From the NCBI GenBank assembly GCA_012932295.1, contig JAAONU010000018.1, positions 2,474,206-2,538,205 of the forward strand: a stretch of DNA of 64,000 nt, given 5' to 3'. The position numbers and the translations under genes were made by a program. The stretch comes from Cyclina sinensis (lineage: Eukaryota; Mollusca; Bivalvia; Venerida; Veneridae). The notes beneath the pieces are model-generated. The model was not told the origin of the DNA. It saw only the letters and a list, made by a program, of their open reading frames with translations, and made no database searches. Of this stretch, positions 10,650 to 22,329 are shown piece after piece (within the stretch, counting starts at the first letter, position 1; every line of letters starts with the position of its first letter).

Positions 10650-12375
10650 TTTGCTCAAATAATTTTAATTGGCCCCTTTAATGGGCTGCGTAGCTTATAA
10701 TAGAAATCCATTTAAACAACTTCTTCACGTGAACCAGTAGATGGTCATTAGATTTTTTTGTAGTATCCGTTGATGGTCTTTTATCAAGTTCACGTGTAGT
10801 ATGGAATACGACATCAACCACTTCCTTTTTAGCTGCACGGCTCTGTCTAACTTTTCAAAATACTATTTTTGATTTGGGCTTAAACTTTGATATTTTAAAC
10901 CCAACTACATCACAAAGCAATCAAGTTTTCAAAGTTTTGGAGCATTTTTTGTACTAGATTGTCAATGTTTAGGACAAAATATAGTGTTTTAATAATTACG
11001 TGTTATAAATTCCAAGCTTATGTCCGCCCAAATTACCACAAAATTATAAGAATATCTAAAATTACAGTAATATTATACAACTCTGTGAGGTCTGGGACTC
11101 TACCCACTAAAGTTCCTTTAAATACTGTACAGAGTGGTCCGGGACTCTAGTCCCTAAGTCACTTTCTTTCCAAAACCATACAGTGAGGTTCAGAACACTT
11201 TCTAATAAGTCCTACAAACATATGATATATTCTAAATAGTGCACCACAATCTGCTGCGGAGAACAAGGGTCTTAGATATACTTGATCACAGTAAAAAAAA
11301 TTATTCTATTGTGCAAAAAATCACAAGTATATTATATGGTTATTTTCATTATATCGTATTAAAGGGTATTTTGTCATTTAAAGATATTTCACTCCCTTGG
11401 TCGGTCCCCAATACGATTTAACTGTAAAAAGTAAATATATATTTATTATTTTATTATAATTATAATCATTTTACATGACCTTAAAAAAGGTGACCGGTTT
11501 CGCAAGTCTCTCTTTTCCTTTTAATCTTATTATCTTAATAGTTTTGAGATCTGGGAGTTGAATCATTAGTTATTTAAACTAGTCAATTTGCCCAATTGAA
11601 TGATTATTTCATAGGGGATAAGGGTACAAGAACATATTATCTAAGAATCCACTTGTATTTACCCCACAACACTTTTATATAATATTACATATGTGCAGGT
11701 GGCTGTTTTAATATGGGTCTTTGCACATAGTGGACCTATATTCAGTTGAGGTCTGTTTAAATCATCCTAAATAAACTTCATCTTATAACAGGTCCCTCAG
11801 AAATTTCGGATAGCCATCAAACGGCAAATTCTATTGAATCACCTGGTAAAGCAGGCCATTGATAATTAACTGTGTTTTCCCAATACAGTTAATTACTTAT
11901 AGGACCCACTGACTTGTATTTTTACTAACTACTTAGCTATAAGTACGTTTCATATTTATTGCTGACATATAAAGAACTTGGACATTATAATAGGACACTT
12001 AACTATTTTTAAAACTTTTCTAAATATGTAAGCCTACCTGTGAAAAATGGAGGTTATTTTCCAGTGTGAATGGACAAATTCAAAGTACGTACCTAATCAA
12101 AATGAATTGTAAAGTTAGTAATGCCTATGATACTTTAAACTTTCCAAAAAAATTACAATTAAACATATGCTAATACGGAGGGCTTACATCCCTCTGTTAC
12201 TTGAGACCTTATAAATATCCCTAAGGATATAAACTGAGTTAAAAATTATTAAAGTACTCATGCAAGTGATTTTGAATAAGCTTATATTTATTCAATGTTC
12301 TCCATGCTCGGTCATATGGCTTCAGACGGTACCAACGGTAAACAAACTCAAATGTGTGTCGGGTCTAAAACGGCC
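10650..12375. other. No gene seen; AT-rich
   Basis: A short imperfect repeat built on GGACTCTA and ACAGAG/ACAGTGAGG lies around 11075-11195. Otherwise I see nothing that can be named. Confidence 0.4.
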
Positions 12376-15300
12376 AATAATACAATACAATACAAATATC
12401 TTTATTCACCCAGGTATCATAACAATACATATGGTTTTTTTTTAAAACAAAATATTACAATTTAATATAGGTGTTCCGGTTGTTAAGTCCTGAAAAGGAA
12501 ATACAATTCAAACATCATTTCACAGTTTTAGATATAGCAAAAATTGTTTAATAATCGACATTTTGAAGGTATGGGGGTCAGGTGGGTATATATTAGCCTT
12601 TAGAAATCTCTATGATTAAGAACTTTAAGATAGTCGATATTTTTTTCATATCAGAATTCATAATACATTTAAACAAGTGGATAAATTTTCAATAATTAAT
12701 ATTCGATGGTTACTATTCGATGGCTATACTTTAATTGGTTAAAAGCAGGCTTATCGTACATGCTTAATTAATATTGCTAAAAATTTTCATAGTAATTTAA
12801 GTGCATCGACGGAATCTGAAGTAACAATCCGTTTAAAGTTAAAATCATTGTCGTCAAGGCAAAAACTTTGTAGAAAATCTTGTCTTTGATCTTTAAACCT
12901 TTCGCAACGTAATAAGTAATGTTTGCTAGTGCCGATGGTGTCTTCTGTGCAAACTACGCATCGTCCCATCCCAGCGTCCCGTTTCTTCTGGAAAATGTGT
13001 GTTATTTGTACGAAACTTAAACATTATTTCACGTTCGTATTTAGGTAAAATTATCAGATATTTTTCTATGCAGTAATTTTCTTTGTAGATTGCATAAGTT
13101 CTGCCTTTGTTAGATGATTGTAGTTGTGTATTCCATTCTTGGTGATATTGGTCAATGAGGACTTGTTTTATGTTATTGCCTAAGTAAGGAGTATTTAGAA
13201 ATGGTTGAAATAGCCAGATATCTACTCTGCCACTAGATTCAAGAATAGTCTTAATATGTCTAAGCCATTTAAATTCTTTTTCCGGTTGATTGAGCATGTA
13301 TTGATAAATTTTATAAGATAATTTTGAAACTTTTCCAGTTACTAATATATTCCAAAAAGTAAAACATCCTGTTTTTGATCAGTATTGGTATTGGTATAAT
13401 ACCAGTTTCACCAAACAACATATATTTAGGGGTTGATTTTCTAGCACCAGTTATCTTTCTGAGAAAATCACATTGAACTTTTTCGATCATATCTAGAGAT
13501 TCAAAACCAAAGATTTCAGATCCATACATTAGAATAGGAAGGACTGTGTGATCGAAGAGTTTGAGAATTAGATCAAATGGTAAACAGGAGTTATTTATCT
13601 TAGTTAAAAGGAGGTATAAACCCTTTTTGGTTTGTTGGACGACGTACTTACGAGCTTGTAAAAAAAGAACCATTGCTCGTGAAAATTATTCCGAGATATA
13701 GGTATTTGTCTTTTAATTCAAGATTTGACTCTCCTAGTTTAAATTGGAAATTTCTTATGTTTCGTGCACCAAATACTACTACCTTGGTTTTATTTGTGTT
13801 AATGTTTAAGTGCCATTCTTGGCAGAAGTGGTAAAAATTCTGTAACGTGTTTTGTAAATCAGTTTGTGAATTAGATATAATCACTGTATCATCGGCATAG
13901 AGTAAGACTAGAAGTTTCAGCCAATATTCAGCGTCGAGTGTGTCTGTTAGCTCTACACCGACGGATCCTCGTGATTCAATATGTTCCTGTAAGTCATTCA
14001 AAAAGACAGAAAATAAAATTGGACTTAAATTTCGCCTTGTCTTACGCCTGTATTCGAATAAAAACTCTCAGAAAATTCTCCTAAGTGCAATATTTTTGAT
14101 TTTATGTTTTGATACATATTAAAAATCACATTAAAAATGTTCCCGTTTATATTCGTTTTGATGAGTTTTTGCCACAAACCTACTCTCCAGACCTTATCAA
14201 ATGCTGCAGAGAAGTCAACATAGGCACAGAACAGCTTCTGTTTCTTTTTCCTTAGAATTTCTATTAGAGAATATAACGTGAAAATTTGATCTGAGCAGCT
14301 ATAGTCTTTTCTAAAGCCTGCCTGGTTTTCATGAAGAAGGTTATTTGTTTCTAGATACAGTTAATCCTATTATTTAATAGGGAAGTAAATAATTTCCCTA
14401 GTGTACTTAGAATTGTTATAGGACGATAGTATTCAGGTTTCTTAGAATCTCCCTTATTTTTATATATTGGAATAATATAGCCTTCTAGCCATGAATTAGG
14501 GATAAAGCCAGTTTTTAAGACCACATTGAAAAGTTTAGTGTAAATCGGCAATAGAAGGTCCTGAGTATATTTTATATACTCGTTTAGAATATTATCCGAG
14601 GGCTAGCTGCCTTTCCATTTTTCAATTTTTTAATACATTTTGAAATTTCGTCCGCGTTTCGCTCGGGTCAAATTCATTATTGTCAGTGTCCGAGTTATTT
14701 ACCGTTTAAAAGTAATCGTAAAATTCCGATACGGTTGGCGAATCATGCATTTTCGATTTATGTTTAAGGCCATTCAGATATTTCCAATATTGTTTTGGGT
14801 TCTTAGTGCTCATTTTTCTAAGCTTTTGAGCCTTTTTTGTTTTATTTTCACGTATATAATAATTTATAGTTCTTTTATATTGCTTGCTGGCGTTTTGGAG
14901 TCTTACTTTATTTTCATTATTTCTTCTATTTTGATAATTTATTTTAGCGTCATGGGAGTTTTTTCGTGCTTTGTGGCATTTTGGTCCAAACCAAGATTTA
15001 CCTTTTTCATTTTTTACATTAATTTTATTAAAAGTACGTTTTTGGAACGAAAGCTCGGCAGATTTTGAAAAAAGTTCCTGTAGCTGTTGAGTAACATTCT
15101 CTACTGTATTCATAGATTTTGGGTTCATGCTCAGTTGATTACTTATGGTTTCGATATCTTCCAAATTAATGTTTAATTTAAAATTCTCGGATTTTTCAGG
15201 TTGCAAAAATGGTTTATAAATGATATTTTGATTATCAAACTGTGCGTTTCTGGAAGTATTTAACAACTTGAAAGAAAACTTTATGGCACTGTGTCCATCG

Positions 15301-15475
15301 GAAAAAAGACTATCCGTTTCTAGTATTTCAAAAGAATTTGTGTACTGAAACATTTCAGCTGTTACTATCACGTAATCAATTAATGATTTATTTCTGAAAG
15401 TTAATTTACCAACGTTAACGTCAATCGGCCGTTCATTATGAATAAGTTATTATTTCTACATGTTTCAATTAGTCG
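12376..15475 (-). mobile_element. 5'-truncated non-LTR retrotransposon (jockey/CR1-like)
   Basis: The element reads on the minus strand. Its 3' end at about 12376 consists of a short pentanucleotide tail, (TTGTA)n in element orientation, preceded by AATAAA (complement of 12401-12406). This is a common ending for non-LTR elements. The body encodes, in order, the end of an apurinic-type endonuclease, a linker, reverse transcriptase and a C-terminal Cys/His motif. Sequence similarity to coding stops near 15475, so it is 5' truncated. No target duplication was identified. Confidence 0.85.
12787..15475 (-). pseudogene. LINE ORF2 remnant: endonuclease, reverse transcriptase, CCHC-like end
   Basis: The reading frame is broken into at least six pieces. 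15475-15400 encodes an endonuclease strand (LIETCRNNNLFIMNGRL). 15410-14706 encodes the endonuclease C-terminus (LIDYVIVTAEMF, then SDGHSAIKF, a variant of the SDH motif) and a basic linker (SWFGPKCHKARK, then PKQYWKYLNGLKHK). 14551-14351 encodes an RT motif (YYRPITILSTLGKLF). 14001-13648 holds the catalytic YADD box (LLYADDTVII). 13673-13311 and 13297-12926 are the thumb region. 12969-12787 ends with CVVCTEDTIGTSKHYLLRC, a C-x2-C-x10-H-x4-C motif. Frameshifts and missing finger/palm segments mean it cannot be active. It is probably jockey- or CR1-like, but the clade is not proven. Confidence 0.85.
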
Positions 15476-16084
15476 TTTCAATTATCATTTTAGATAGTGT
15501 GAATAACATACCTCCTTTAATGTTCGCTTTCTGTCTTATCTTTTAAGTTTGACCTTTTTTGTCTGGGCCTTTTAGGTAATGTTTTTTTTTACCTGAATCC
15601 ATGTAGCTCTTTAATTTCTATCTCCACATCTGAAATTGCAAACGTGTTCTATTTGTCTAATGTCGACAGTCAGTATAAAACCAAGGTAAAACTCATGTGT
15701 TTTATTAGTCATATGGTGGTTTCCAATACAACCATTCATGGAATAACAGAACAGAACAGAACAGAAAGTGTATTGGCGTAAACTATACGGTTTTTTGTTT
15801 CACTAAATCCATACAAAAATATTTTATTTTTGTCATTCGATTACAGAAATTAAGGTAGGAATTTCAAACTAGACTACAATACAGTGTAGCAATTACAGTA
15901 AGTGTTAGAAAAAAAATACAATACAATACAAATATGAGGATGGACCGCAGTGTATAGCAGCAGTAGTATAATTACTTTTATATGTTTAATACCACATCTA
16001 TATAAGACTCAGTTTGTAGAAATTATATAAGTTTTTTTTTCTGTGAGCAAATCCAAAATATACATACTTGGCTAATTCTAACAA
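15476..16084. other. Non-coding; second ATACA-repeat stub
   Basis: AATACAATACAATACAAATAT at about 15917-15937 repeats the pentanucleotide tail of the LINE. It could be the 3' stub of another, otherwise lost copy. No gene is seen. Confidence 0.4.
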
Positions 16085-16240
16085 TGTATCGTTATCAGAA
16101 CAAGCAAGTCAAATCGGCCCCAAGTCGAATCGGTCTCAAAATAAGTCAAATCGTCCCCTAAAAAAGTCAAATCGGCCCCATTGCATTTTTATAAGTCAGA
16201 TCGACCCCAAAATAAGTAAGATCGGTCCCAATTTTTTTTT
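16085..16240 (+). repeat. AAGTCAAATCGGCCCC irregular tandem repeat
   Basis: About seven degenerate copies of an 18-22 bp unit (AAGTCAAATCGGCCCCA and variants such as AAGTCAGATCGACCCCA) are arranged head to tail. The same motif occurs inverted at 9028-9080. This block precedes the zinc-finger-like exon at 16760 and may form the left end of the same element family. Confidence 0.75.
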
Positions 16241-16759
16241 AAAAAGAATAATAAGATATAATCGTGTTTAAATAATTAAATAAAGATCAGCTTTAATGTT
16301 AGTGATAATTGTTAACAACATAATTTTACACGCGTGCGATAATTTCTGTTTGATTATCAACGTGACAAACAAAAACAAATTATTGTTTAATTAAATTATC
16401 TTTAACGTTAGTGATAATTGTTATTAACATAAATTTTAGCATTATCTATTAATTGCTGTTTGGTTATCTTCTTTTTTCCTCTCTTTTTTTTTTACTACAG
16501 TTATATCTATATCGGTCAGCGTTTTGATATTCTTATACTGTCTCTTTGTAAGTGATTTTGTGCATTGTTTCTGTTCTGTTCGTTTTATTTTAGAGTTTAT
16601 TTACGTTGATGGACTTATATAAGTTTTATATTAGATATGTGATACCATTATGGTAATAGTGATTAATTTTTAATTGCATGAATCAAAATGATAAACTGTG
16701 AGTAGTGTGTTTATCATTTAAAATGATTGATAATTGTATTGACTTTGGAAAGTTTGTAG

Positions 16760-16825
16760 GTAAACTTCAGGAAACATTCACTTGTGATGCTTGTGAAAGA
16801 TTGCAGCACAGGACGTGCAATAAAA
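16760..16825 (+). CDS. Zinc-finger-like exon (FLYWCH/PHD-type protein N-terminus), orphan
   Basis: The segment lies between a TTTGTAG acceptor and a strong AAAA|GTAAGT donor. It encodes GKLQETFTCDACERLQHRTC followed by NK, with a C-x2-C-x4-QHR-x-C arrangement. That pattern is typical of the short PHD-like zinc finger found at the N-terminus of many invertebrate FLYWCH/MULE-type proteins. No downstream exons of the same protein were found, so this is probably a remnant of a transposon or of a dead gene. An upstream in-frame ATG (MIDNCIDFGKF) could let it be a first exon without splicing. Confidence 0.4.
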
Positions 16826-17199
16826 GTAAGTCATTTTATTTGACAAGGCTCATAAATTTGTTATGCTATTTATCAAATGAAATTTTATTAAAAGAATAGT
16901 TTTCATTTCAAATTTAAATTCTAACGACAATAAGTACACAAGTACTATAGTACTATATGTTGATTGAATGTATGTGTTGTGTTTTTTATCGGCGTGACTT
17001 GACAACATCACAAAAACCTTTCAAGTAAAAAGAATGTTTCTTGCAGCCTTAGTGTGCTATAATTTATTGAAGGTATTTAAATGAATTAATAAACAAACAA
17101 TTTCAAAATAAAAAAGGTGAATTTTATTATGATTACATGTATGATACTGATTTGATTTGACGGGATTAGCAATCTGATTAAAATCATATCAAATAGAAG

Positions 17200-17650
17200 G
17201 TCACCTTCTCGTGACCTATCCATCAGCCAATCAGAGCAACGCTTCCACTCTCATGGAAGTAAATGTTCAACTTGTGAAAATCTATTTATATAGCTGGGAT
17301 CCCAAACAATTATCTGCAATGTATAAACTGTCACTGAACTCAGGTAAATTTATTTGTCAAGATCTTCCACAATAATGAAATTAATGTTTGTGCAGATATT
17401 ATTTTTTTCAAAATATCTAAGCATTTTCCGTTTCCGATAACAAATATTGTTATGCTAGATAAGTTCACACGCTGTCTGAACTCGCCGTGTGTCCATGTAA
17501 GCTATCGAGACGCGTCATAAGCTACAGTGTCATTGGCTGGGATATAAAAAACAATAGTGGAAATTCCAGGTTATCGAGAAGACAGAAATAAATGCGTCGT
17601 CTTTAGATCGTGAACTTCAGTCAGATTGCGGGATTAGTGGAGTTAATCGA
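17200..17650 (+). repeat. Promoter-like dispersed repeat, copy 1
   Basis: This shares several ordered blocks with 39890-40515: GTCACCT..CGTGACC, CAGCCA, TGTGAAAATCTATTT.TA, CTGGGATCC, then CATTGGCTGGGATATAAA, GGAAAT.CCAG.TTATC.AGAAGA and CTTCAGTCAGATTG. An inverted CCAAT box (ATTGGCT) sits directly before a TATA-like GATATAAA (17541-17548). The layout suggests a solo LTR or another promoter-bearing repeat. Ends and target duplications were not resolved. Confidence 0.6.
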
Positions 17651-17842
17651 ATAATCCTGTCATTTATATAGGTGTTGATTGGTATTGTATTTTACTGTAC
17701 TTGGTCTTTATTACTCGTGAAATTTCACTATAGAATTGCACGCTAGGGTGCTTAATCAAAGACGTAAGTTCAAAGCAACAGTATTTACAGCGCAGATATA
17801 TAATCCTGTCATTTATATAGGTGTTGATTGGGTATTGTTTAT
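17651..17842. repeat. Direct repeat with 149-bp offset
   Basis: ATAATCCTGTCATTTATATA followed by GGTGTTGATTGG occurs at 17651 and again at 17800, nearly identical over about 40 bp. Confidence 0.85.
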
Positions 17843-17995
17843 TAAGGGGCGAAATTCTCTCACGATCTCCACATTCCTCCCCGCTGCGCGAATACTGGTA
17901 TGGAACCCAGGAAGCAGTCATCGAGCGTGATGAATCTAAGTTGTAAGAACTTGTATCTCAATCGATGTAAAATAAATGAGTCTTAACTAAACTAA
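17843..17995 (+). mobile_element. SINE fragment (core and 3' tail)
   Basis: CTCCACATTCCTC followed by GCGCGAATACTGG and GAACCCAGGAAGCA matches, with scattered differences, the body of the tRNA-derived SINE at 62831-63048 (minus strand). GTAAGAACTTG then leads to an AAATAAATGAG tail and ACTAA iterations typical of a SINE or LINE 3' end. The tRNA-related head is missing, so this is a truncated copy. Confidence 0.65.
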
Positions 17996-18102
17996 ACTAT
18001 TGTTTATTAAATGTGTCATGAAACAGTAGTCTCAATAATGCGTCTTCAGGCAGGATGCTGCCTGTACTTCTACTCTGAAAGCGGGAACGACCATTAAAAA
18101 AA

Positions 18103-19213
18103 GGCAGTGGCTACGGTTACGGAACCGTAATCCTAGCCTCCGAGTCTAGGATTACGGAAGTTCCGTAATCCTAGACAAACCCACTGGAATAGGCTACGGT
18201 TACGGAATATTTTTTAAAGAAGGGTTACATACCCAAAAATCGAGTGATAAACAGGTATTTTTCTCAAATATTACAAGTAATAATCGAGTAAAAACATGGA
18301 ATCGCCGATACGCCATCGTTACTTGCTTCATTTAAATTGCTTTTTCTTTGCTAAATGTCAAGCAATCTTCTTGAAAAATATCTCATTTTTTTCATGAAAC
18401 ATTGCTTAATTGAATTCGTTTGGTTATAAAAAATCATATATTTTTAAACAACGGTTAAAATGAGTTTCAAAGTGCGAAAATTGTGATCGGAAAGCAAGTC
18501 TGTAAAATGTCATTTTTCTTTGGTTTTAAGATTAAAGGTTTGGTAAAAACGTCATAAAAATACAGTTTGATGTTTGAATGTATTTTCTCAATCAATAATT
18601 TACTCTAAAAACATTTTTTCAAACTTTCCTCGTCAATTTAAAATTGGTGGTGTACGCTCTGTATGTATTGCGCTTGACTTTTACTGGAAGTAGGTGGCGC
18701 TATTTGTGGCTAAAAATTGAACAGTGCAAAAGTGTCCATCGGTTTTTTGCCCTGTAGTGTGTATTGTCTTAAGTGTTATCTTGTTCGCATTATTATGACG
18801 CCAAAAAATGAACGATTGTCTATTAAATTCCAAGTTTTCATTGAATTATAATGTTAGGAAGCAAATACTGCAGGTCAATTTCTGTCAATTTCTAACTGTT
18901 TGGGGAACGTTGGGGAAGAAACAAATATGTAACTTGTCCAACTACAGATGACAACGATATTTAACGTTATTTCGTTGCTCAAACAACAATCAAAATGACA
19001 GTTTGATAACGCAAAGTTGGTAAAATGGTTTGTTTAATGAAATAAAATTTAATTTGACATGCTATTTGATATCTAACTGTTGAAAATACGCTTCTTTAAA
19101 AAAAAAACTTCCGTAACCGTAGCCTTTTCCAGTGGGTTTGTCTAGGATTACGGAACTTCCGTAATCCTAGACTCGGAGGCTATGATTACGGTTCCGTAAT
19201 CGTAGCCACTGCC
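18103..19213. mobile_element. Foldback DNA element with 9-bp target duplication
   Basis: The two ends, each about 110 bp, are near-perfect inverted copies beginning GGCAGTGGCTACGGTTACGG. TTAAAAAAA (9 bp) lies directly outside both ends (18094-18102 and 19214-19222). Within each arm are two further palindromes, around TTACGGAACCGTAA and around CGGAAGTTCCG. The central 880 bp is AT-rich with no credible transposase frame, so it is non-autonomous. A 9-bp duplication fits Mutator- or Merlin-like families, but homopolymeric target sequence makes the exact length uncertain. Confidence 0.9.
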
Positions 19214-20008
19214 TTAAAAAAAACATGGTAGTCAACTTTTTTAGTACAATTATTTGGACCAATGAAACAGTACCATCGTCCCCCTGCAAGGTGATTTTAT
19301 CCACGACATAAGATTAAAGCGATTATTATATATATTTGAGAAATGAGCATTCTCTTGATAATGAAATAAATTCGCAAATATCCTGTGTTAGGGCAAAGAT
19401 TAATTTAAGCTTCGCCTCAGGATGAGACTTGCGAAATTTTGTTTAACGCATTACCTAGTGGACTTCTACCAATATTGTCCAAATTAGCTCCTTGTTTAGT
19501 TCTTTTTTGGGGTATTGATATATGCATACACAATTATACCATTAAAATATGTTTGATTAATAAAATGATATATAAATAAATGTAAATATTCTTCTGTTTC
19601 TATCGAATGCTTTGTTATTCCCTGTAAACAGCCGCGGATTCGGTCACGGGTTTCAGGGCTGCAGCACCCCCCCCCCCCCCCCCCATCTCGGCCCAAAGAT
19701 AAGTTTTCCAGCTAGGCTGATATATTTTATTGCATTTATGGTCCGTAGTGTATTCAGTTATCAAAGCAGTTAATTGCTATCATCCAACTGTTAATCTCTT
19801 GCCTGGGGGGCTTGGTTGAGAGTGTAATTATCGATCAACTGATTGACATGACCGTTGGAACTGTGTATTTGATTGGCTGATCATTTTACGACCATCCAAT
19901 GAAAGTAACAGTTACAAAACGCGGCAAAGCTTTGATAAAGTTAGCAGTTTGTTTACATGTGAAGATGGAGTTGCAAATTTTTTAAGATAAGAAGTGCAGT
20001 GTGAACCA

Positions 20009-21056
20009 GGCACGGATTTACCGGGGGGGCTTATGGGGCCCAAGCCCCCCCAGCTGGCCCGTTCGTAAAAAAATAAAAGGGCTTATTTTTAAAGACTCTC
20101 AAACATTTTTTCAGCTCTTTTCACCACGTAACAGAAACACAATCAACCTTTCAATTTGCAACGGTCATGCAATATTGCGTAACAACTGATAACGAGTTCG
20201 CAACTTTATAGCCGTGTATATTAAACAATGAATATCCGAGAGTTCTCCAGACTGATCACGATGTATAGTTTTCAAGCGTCTATTAACCTTGACGTAGTTG
20301 ATAAAGTTGTTAAATGAGCGTCTGCTGATCATGATCAGTTGCCTGATGATATTGTGATGACATTGTTATTTGTCAGTTAATATACTGATAAATTATTTGT
20401 TTCACAGGACTTTATAAATAAAAAAATAAAAAAAAAGTTAAAACTTGCCATACCGTATTTTGTTTTTTGCTTTAGTTGAACATTTTAAAGAATACCAGTA
20501 TATTCCTTTTAAATTCTCACACAAATTTCATTAAATTTTTATGCTTTAAATGCACCAAAATGAGCCATTTACTCAACCTTTTTATAAAATTTTCTTAGGG
20601 GAGGCCCCCCCAACCCCCCCCCCCCTTCGGAAGGGTGTCTCCCCCTTCCGTACCTTCCTAAAAGCCCCCCCCCCCCCCCCCCGTCAGAAATTTCTGGATC
20701 CGGCCCTGATAATGTGATGACGTTGTTATTTGTTATGAAAATTAATTTATTGATAAATTATTTGTTTCAGAGGACTTTATAAATATAAAATAAAAAAAAG
20801 TTAAAACTTGTCATATGTTTTTTGCTTTAGTTGAACATTTAAAAAAAATACCAATATATTTCTTTTAATTTCTTACACGAATTTCATTATATTTTTATGC
20901 CTAATATGCACCAAAATGAGCCATTTAGTCCACCTTTTTAGAAAATTTTCTTGGGGGAGGCCCCCCAACCCCCCCCCCCCCCCTACAGAAGGGGGTCACC
21001 CCCTTCCGTACCTTCCCCCAAGCCCCCCCAGTCAAAAATTTCTGGATCCGGCCCTG
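20009..21056. mobile_element. G/C-tract hAT-like element with duplicated right half
   Basis: GTGAACCA lies directly on both sides (20001-20008 and 21057-21064), an 8-bp target duplication. The right terminus reads, on the other strand, CAGGGCCGGATCCAGAAATT. The left begins (C)AGGCACGGATTTACC followed by a G-run. The segment from about 20345 to 20709 is repeated at about 20709-21056 (blocks GTGATGACNTTGTTATTTGT, AAATTATTTGTTTCA, CACCAAAATGAGCCATTTA, then C-tracts). It therefore has two consecutive right ends. No transposase is present. Confidence 0.8.
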
Positions 21057-21568
21057 GTGAACCACTTAGAGTAAGACTGTAATGGTGCTTTATGTGATAG
21101 GAACATCATGCTTCAAAATGCTAATACTCCAATTTCTTAATGAGCCTTTAAGAAAATTTACTTTCAGGTTACATTGTATGAAAAAAGTGTACATTTTGTA
21201 CATGTGTTTAATAAAATGTGTTTGTTATAAGAATAAGAATATTACATTGAAACAAACAAAAAATTACTGAACTGATGTAATTTAATTGACTTGTCCATTT
21301 TTTGTTCAAAATACTGAAAAAAAAAGAAAAAAAAGGTCAATTGGTTTTATATTTTTGTTGCCAATATTTTTTGAACTCCATGTATTAGATGAAGTATGAA
21401 TTTTAAACTTGAATATAAGCATGCTTTATGTGAAATTTCATAGGGACTGTTTGTCAATTTGTAATTTATAGTTCTCAGCAGATGAATTTATTATCTTGAT
21501 TTTTTTAGCATTTATATCTGAGTATTAAAGATTTATAAAGTTGTATATCATCTTATTGTCTGTTGTTT

Positions 21569-21777
21569 GGTAATCTGAGCTATAATGAATGCAACAAAAG
21601 ACCCAAAAATGCACCAGAATGCACCATTTTAGACCTTCATTTTTCAAATTTTCCGAGGGAAGCCCCCGTACCCCCACCGTCAGGAGGGGACACCCCTCCC
21701 GTACCCACCCCAATGTGGTTCTACCCTTCATGTCAGCCCCCCAGGCAGCCCTATTCTGTATCCGCCCCTGGTACATG
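21569..21777. mobile_element. Right-end fragment of a related C-tract element
   Basis: ATGCACCAGAATGCACCATTT, then TTTTCCGAGGGAAGCCCCC and a terminal ATCCGCCCCTGG parallel the right half of the 20009-21056 element. It probably forms the right end of the larger insertion that splits the dispersed repeat. Confidence 0.6.
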
Positions 21778-22329
21778 TCCCCTCAAACTGTGTTGTTCTA
21801 ATATGGCAAGCTAAGCGCAATCTTTGAGAGACAGTTTTAGGTACGGTGAATTCATTGAAAAAATGTCATACTCAAACATACAACCTTTTACATAGAAAAC
21901 TGAGTAAGGTATACACTAAAATTGTGTGTAAACATTTTACTATGTACAATCTATTCAAGCAGATAATAATAAGCCGTGTGACGTATAGTCCAACTAATCA
22001 GACTTGTCGAAGAGACATCGAGAAAGTTTTTGATGGGCGATGTCTTTTTCCGAGGTTTGATAATAACAAAAAAAGGTCTAGAAGATGGGTCAAACCGTCA
22101 ATGCCAAATTAATAAGGCTATGTGAGGTATATATTTTCATGAACAAATTGTTCAACGGAGACAAACACAAGTAAATTTAATCAAAATCAGTTCTGAATTG
22201 ACATTTACAGATACTTAACAATCTTTGAAACCAAAATACCATGATGTTTAGGAACATTGTTGAAATCAGACCTTATTGATTTATTCCTATGGTAAGAATT
22301 TAGTAAGTTTAGGAAAGAAAAATTATCGG

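Larger units (their letters stand above)
19545..21850. repeat. Dispersed repeat split by a nested block
   Basis: The left part (19550-19627) and right part (21778-21850) together match the continuous copy at 8805-8960. About 2.15 kb of C/G-tract-rich sequence lies between them (about 19628-21777), including the element at 20009-21056 and a terminal ATCCGCCCCTG at 21760-21770. The outer insert's left terminus appears to be near CAGCCGCGGATTC (19629). Confidence 0.7.

Noticed and set aside
14640..15068. 142-codon plus-strand frame
   Set aside because: It is the antisense shadow of the LINE linker/endonuclease region, which carries recognisable motifs on the minus strand.
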